Assembly: GCA_030605805.1 (NCBI GenBank)
Contig: JAUWHQ010000068.1
Span: 1 to 6,970, forward strand
Length of the DNA: 6,970 nt
Direction: 5' to 3'
DNA from: Methanosarcinales archaeon
GTDB lineage: Archaea > Halobacteriota > Methanosarcinia > Methanosarcinales > Methanogasteraceae
The number at the start of each line of letters is the position of its first letter. The stretch's first letter is position 1. Positions 5,881 through 6,970 of the stretch are shown here, piece by piece. Made by a program: the position numbers and the translations under genes. Under the pieces are notes generated by a model. It did no database searches and was not told the origin of the DNA. It worked only from the letters and a program-made list of their open reading frames with translations.

Positions 5881-5974
5881 GGGCAGCAGGAAACGCAATC
5901 TCCTCGTGCTCGACGAACCCGGGTGACCATGCTAACCGCCGTAACAATAAGTACCCCACACCCCACAACGATCG
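5718..5974 (+). repeat. Right direct repeat flanking the toxin-antitoxin cassette (uvrA' - yjbQ' segment)
   Basis: About 257 bases, same orientation as 4480-4746 and similar along the whole length. This copy is the better preserved: its P-loop frame is intact and it continues without interruption into the YjbQ-like domain, so it is probably nearer the original arrangement. It shares the extra C in GGGAGCCATAGCG with the left copy. Confidence 0.85.
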
Positions 5975-6729
5975 AGTGCGAATCCGTTTTGATCTCCGAT
6001 CTCAAAGGTATGCTTGAGCGGATTGCGCCGCAAAATATCGAGTATGCGCACAATCTAAGGTGGGGTGATGACAACGGACACTCATATATGTGGGCAGCGC
6101 TGCTTGGTCAGAGTCTCTCTGTGCCGTTTTCCGGTGACTGGATGCAACTCGGGACGTGGCAGCATATCATCTTCATCGATCCGGACAACCGCCCAAGGGA
6201 CCGGAAGTTGATCGTGCAGATCGTAGGTAGTGATCCACGCGGCATTCTTCTGATCGATCAGGACGGGATGGGTTTTGTGAAATCCGGTCACGGGGAACGG
6301 TCACCCCATCTGGTGCTGATAAGCCCCACTTACGCGGGGTTTTATATAAGATGGGTTCTGATTTGTCCAGCATGGAACGAGGAGAACTCTGTCACGATCG
6401 ATGCACGGTTTTGCTACTGGCGGAGTACATGCAAGACAGGGGTGCAGCCAGACCGAATGCAAAAACGCTATGTACAGGCTCTGTACTTAAGTGCGGGGTT
6501 TGGTGACTGCAGGATGGGGGATTTATGCTCAAGTTGGCGATTGAATTCAAGAGAATCTTTTTTAGTCGTTAAAAATGCGCTCATCAAGAAAATACAGCTT
6601 AAAACGATAAAGCCTACCTTCACTATAATAAGGAATTATTATACATATATTAGTAATAAAGAAAAAGAAAAAAGTTCTTTGGATAACTTAATGCGGAATA
6701 TATTTGTAGATATAGGAATTAGTATTTAA
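5800..6729 (+). CDS. Chimeric open frame: UvrA P-loop fragment joined to a YjbQ/UPF0047-like domain
   Basis: One open frame of 309 codons. The only usable start before the P-loop is a GTG at 5800; an ATG at 5929 would give the YjbQ-like part alone. Residues 1-25 are the UvrA fragment with GVSGSGKST (4-12). Residues 44-143 match YjbQ/UPF0047 (proteins with reported weak thiamine-phosphate synthase activity): TAVTISTPHPTT, ECESVLISDL, YAHNLRW then DDNGHS, AALLGQSLSVPF, LGTWQHI, and the terminal KLIVQIVG where the family normally ends. The first ~25 residues of the YjbQ family are missing or replaced. Reading continues past the expected end through unrelated, increasingly AT-rich sequence to 6729, which suggests a lost stop codon. 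It is most likely a decayed yjbQ; an expressed chimera cannot be excluded. Confidence 0.45.
   Translation: MITGVSGSGKSTLAFDTIYAEGQRRCIGQQETQSPRARRTRVTMLTAVTISTPHPTTIECESVLISDLKGMLERIAPQNIEYAHNLRWGDDNGHSYMWAALLGQSLSVPFSGDWMQLGTWQHIIFIDPDNRPRDRKLIVQIVGSDPRGILLIDQDGMGFVKSGHGERSPHLVLISPTYAGFYIRWVLICPAWNEENSVTIDARFCYWRSTCKTGVQPDRMQKRYVQALYLSAGFGDCRMGDLCSSWRLNSRESFLVVKNALIKKIQLKTIKPTFTIIRNYYTYISNKEKEKSSLDNLMRNIFVDIGISI
5929..6228 (+). pseudogene. yjbQ: YjbQ/UPF0047-like domain, N-terminally incomplete
   Basis: This is the homologous core of the frame above. The family's PHTTA motif is here PHPTT, with the conserved H-N (YAHN) and the N-x-H cluster (DDNGHS), the small-residue LLG turn and the C-terminal VQIVG all recognisable. 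About 100 of the usual ~130-140 residues are present. The upstream part is shared with the duplicated repeat; the left copy keeps only its first ~15 codons. Confidence 0.7.
6321..6346 (+). terminator. Hairpin with T-run after the YjbQ-like domain
   Basis: AAGCCCC at 6321-6327 pairs with GGGGTTT at 6336-6342 across an 8-base loop, with one G-U pair, and is followed by more T/A-rich sequence. It looks like an intrinsic terminator placed about 95 bases after the expected end of yjbQ. The T-run merges into TTTTATATAAG (6340-6350), which could equally be a TATA box. Confidence 0.45.
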
Positions 6730-6742
6730 AAAGAGGAAATAT
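6347..6742 (+). other. AT-rich stretch without a recognised gene
   Basis: No domain is recognisable. The only long frame is the tail of the chimeric frame (to 6729), which becomes K/I/N-rich from about 6540. Base composition shifts from near-balanced to clearly AT-rich near 6540, suggesting a junction. AT-rich boxes ATATATTT (near 6698) and TATTTAAAA (near 6723) are candidate promoter elements for the gene that begins at the right edge. Confidence 0.4.
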
Positions 6743-6784
6743 ATGCGAATTGAGTTTGAATATGAACGAGTTAGGCACATATAG
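6743..6784 (+). CDS. Short 13-codon frame with its own ribosome-binding site
   Basis: ATG at 6743, preceded by AAGAGGAAATAT (AGAGG at good spacing), encodes MRIEFEYERVRHI and a stop. Removing one TA from the run CACATATAG would join it in frame to ADFDERKN and the DACNV-like protein that starts at 6814. It may therefore be a leader peptide, or the true start of that gene separated by a two-base slip (mutation, sequencing error or programmed frameshift). Confidence 0.25.
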   Translation: MRIEFEYERVRHI

Positions 6785-6813
6785 CTGATTTTGATGAGAG
6801 GAAGAATATTTTT

Positions 6814-6970
6814 ATGTACCACTATCCACCAGATTTAGTTGAAATAACTATAAAGCAATGGAAGCACATTAATTCAAGAATATTACACTCGTCACCACCT
6901 TTTCCAACAGAAGACGAGCTTAAGACAATATTGGATGTACTTTATCATGTAAGTTTCTTAACAGAAGAAA
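6814..6970 (+). CDS. DACNV-like putative sensor protein, N-terminal part (runs off the right edge)
   Basis: 52 codons beginning MYHYPPDLVEITIKQW and continuing FPTEDELKTILDVLYHVSFLTEE. The pattern 'YP.dL......W ... P....L..lL...YhaSfLtEE' is, as I recall, that of the DACNV domain, described as a probable sensor domain often joined to a diadenylate-cyclase-like (DisA_N) domain. If so, the rest of the gene, outside the window, could carry a nucleotide-signalling domain. The start is chosen because family members begin near this motif; an AGAGG lies 12 bases upstream, rather far. An in-frame TAG at 6772 limits any extension. Codon use is AT-rich, unlike the ribosomal genes. The family call is moderate at best. 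Confidence 0.5.
   Translation, partial: MYHYPPDLVEITIKQWKHINSRILHSSPPFPTEDELKTILDVLYHVSFLTEE

Noticed and set aside
5885..5922. LLVLDEPG frame resembling an ABC Walker B motif
   Set aside because: In UvrA the Walker B region is hundreds of residues from the P-loop and its context is not present; the motif is short, is followed at once by a stop, and the left copy does not preserve it.
1..6970. CRISPR array or tRNA/rRNA gene
   Set aside because: No regularly spaced direct repeats, and no tRNA-like T-loop/anticodon arrangement or rRNA sequence seen on either strand by eye.

Overview
The window looks archaeal. It carries archaeal-type ribosomal proteins uL3 and uL4, an ATPase of the archaeal DUF234 kind, a UPF0175/PIN toxin-antitoxin-like pair common in archaea, TATA-box-like promoter elements and nearly leaderless starts. 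The uL3 and uL4 sequences resemble those of methanogens and their methane- or alkane-oxidising relatives, or Archaeoglobi. This is an impression from remembered family sequences, and no genus can be named.

Layout, left to right. Bases 1-501 (minus strand) are the N-terminal 167 residues of a type IIG-like restriction-modification enzyme that runs off the left edge. Bases 502-849 hold no convincing gene, only its promoter region and a 73-bp imperfect palindrome of 'ACGCAGAT' units. A doubtful 55-residue ORF follows on the minus strand. Then come rpl4 and rpl3, both on the minus strand and translationally coupled, with rpl3 first. They stand alone: none of the usual next genes (rpl23, rpl2, rps19) follows, and the usual upstream partner is absent. 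Upstream of rpl3, also on the minus strand, is a 468-residue AAA-type ATPase with a C-terminal PD-(D/E)XK-like nuclease domain.

From 4480 to 5974 is the most unusual part. A two-gene cassette on the plus strand, a UPF0175 antitoxin-like protein followed by a DUF3368/PIN nuclease-like toxin, is bracketed by two direct repeats of about 260 bp that I judge roughly 85-90% identical by eye. Each repeat begins with a broken 5' end of uvrA (excinuclease subunit A up to just past its first P-loop) and ends in a piece that reads as the beginning of a YjbQ/UPF0047 domain. Both copies share the same one-base frameshift in uvrA, so the segment was duplicated after it decayed. The right copy runs on into a nearly complete YjbQ-like domain; the left copy is cut off where the toxin-antitoxin cassette starts.

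After the YjbQ-like domain the sequence becomes AT-rich. There is a hairpin with a T-run, then about 380 bases with no recognised gene, then at the right edge the N-terminus of a protein resembling the DACNV sensor-domain family. Together with the restriction enzyme at the left, the nuclease-tailed ATPase and the toxin-antitoxin pair, this gives the window a defence- and mobility-rich character with two core ribosomal genes embedded in it.
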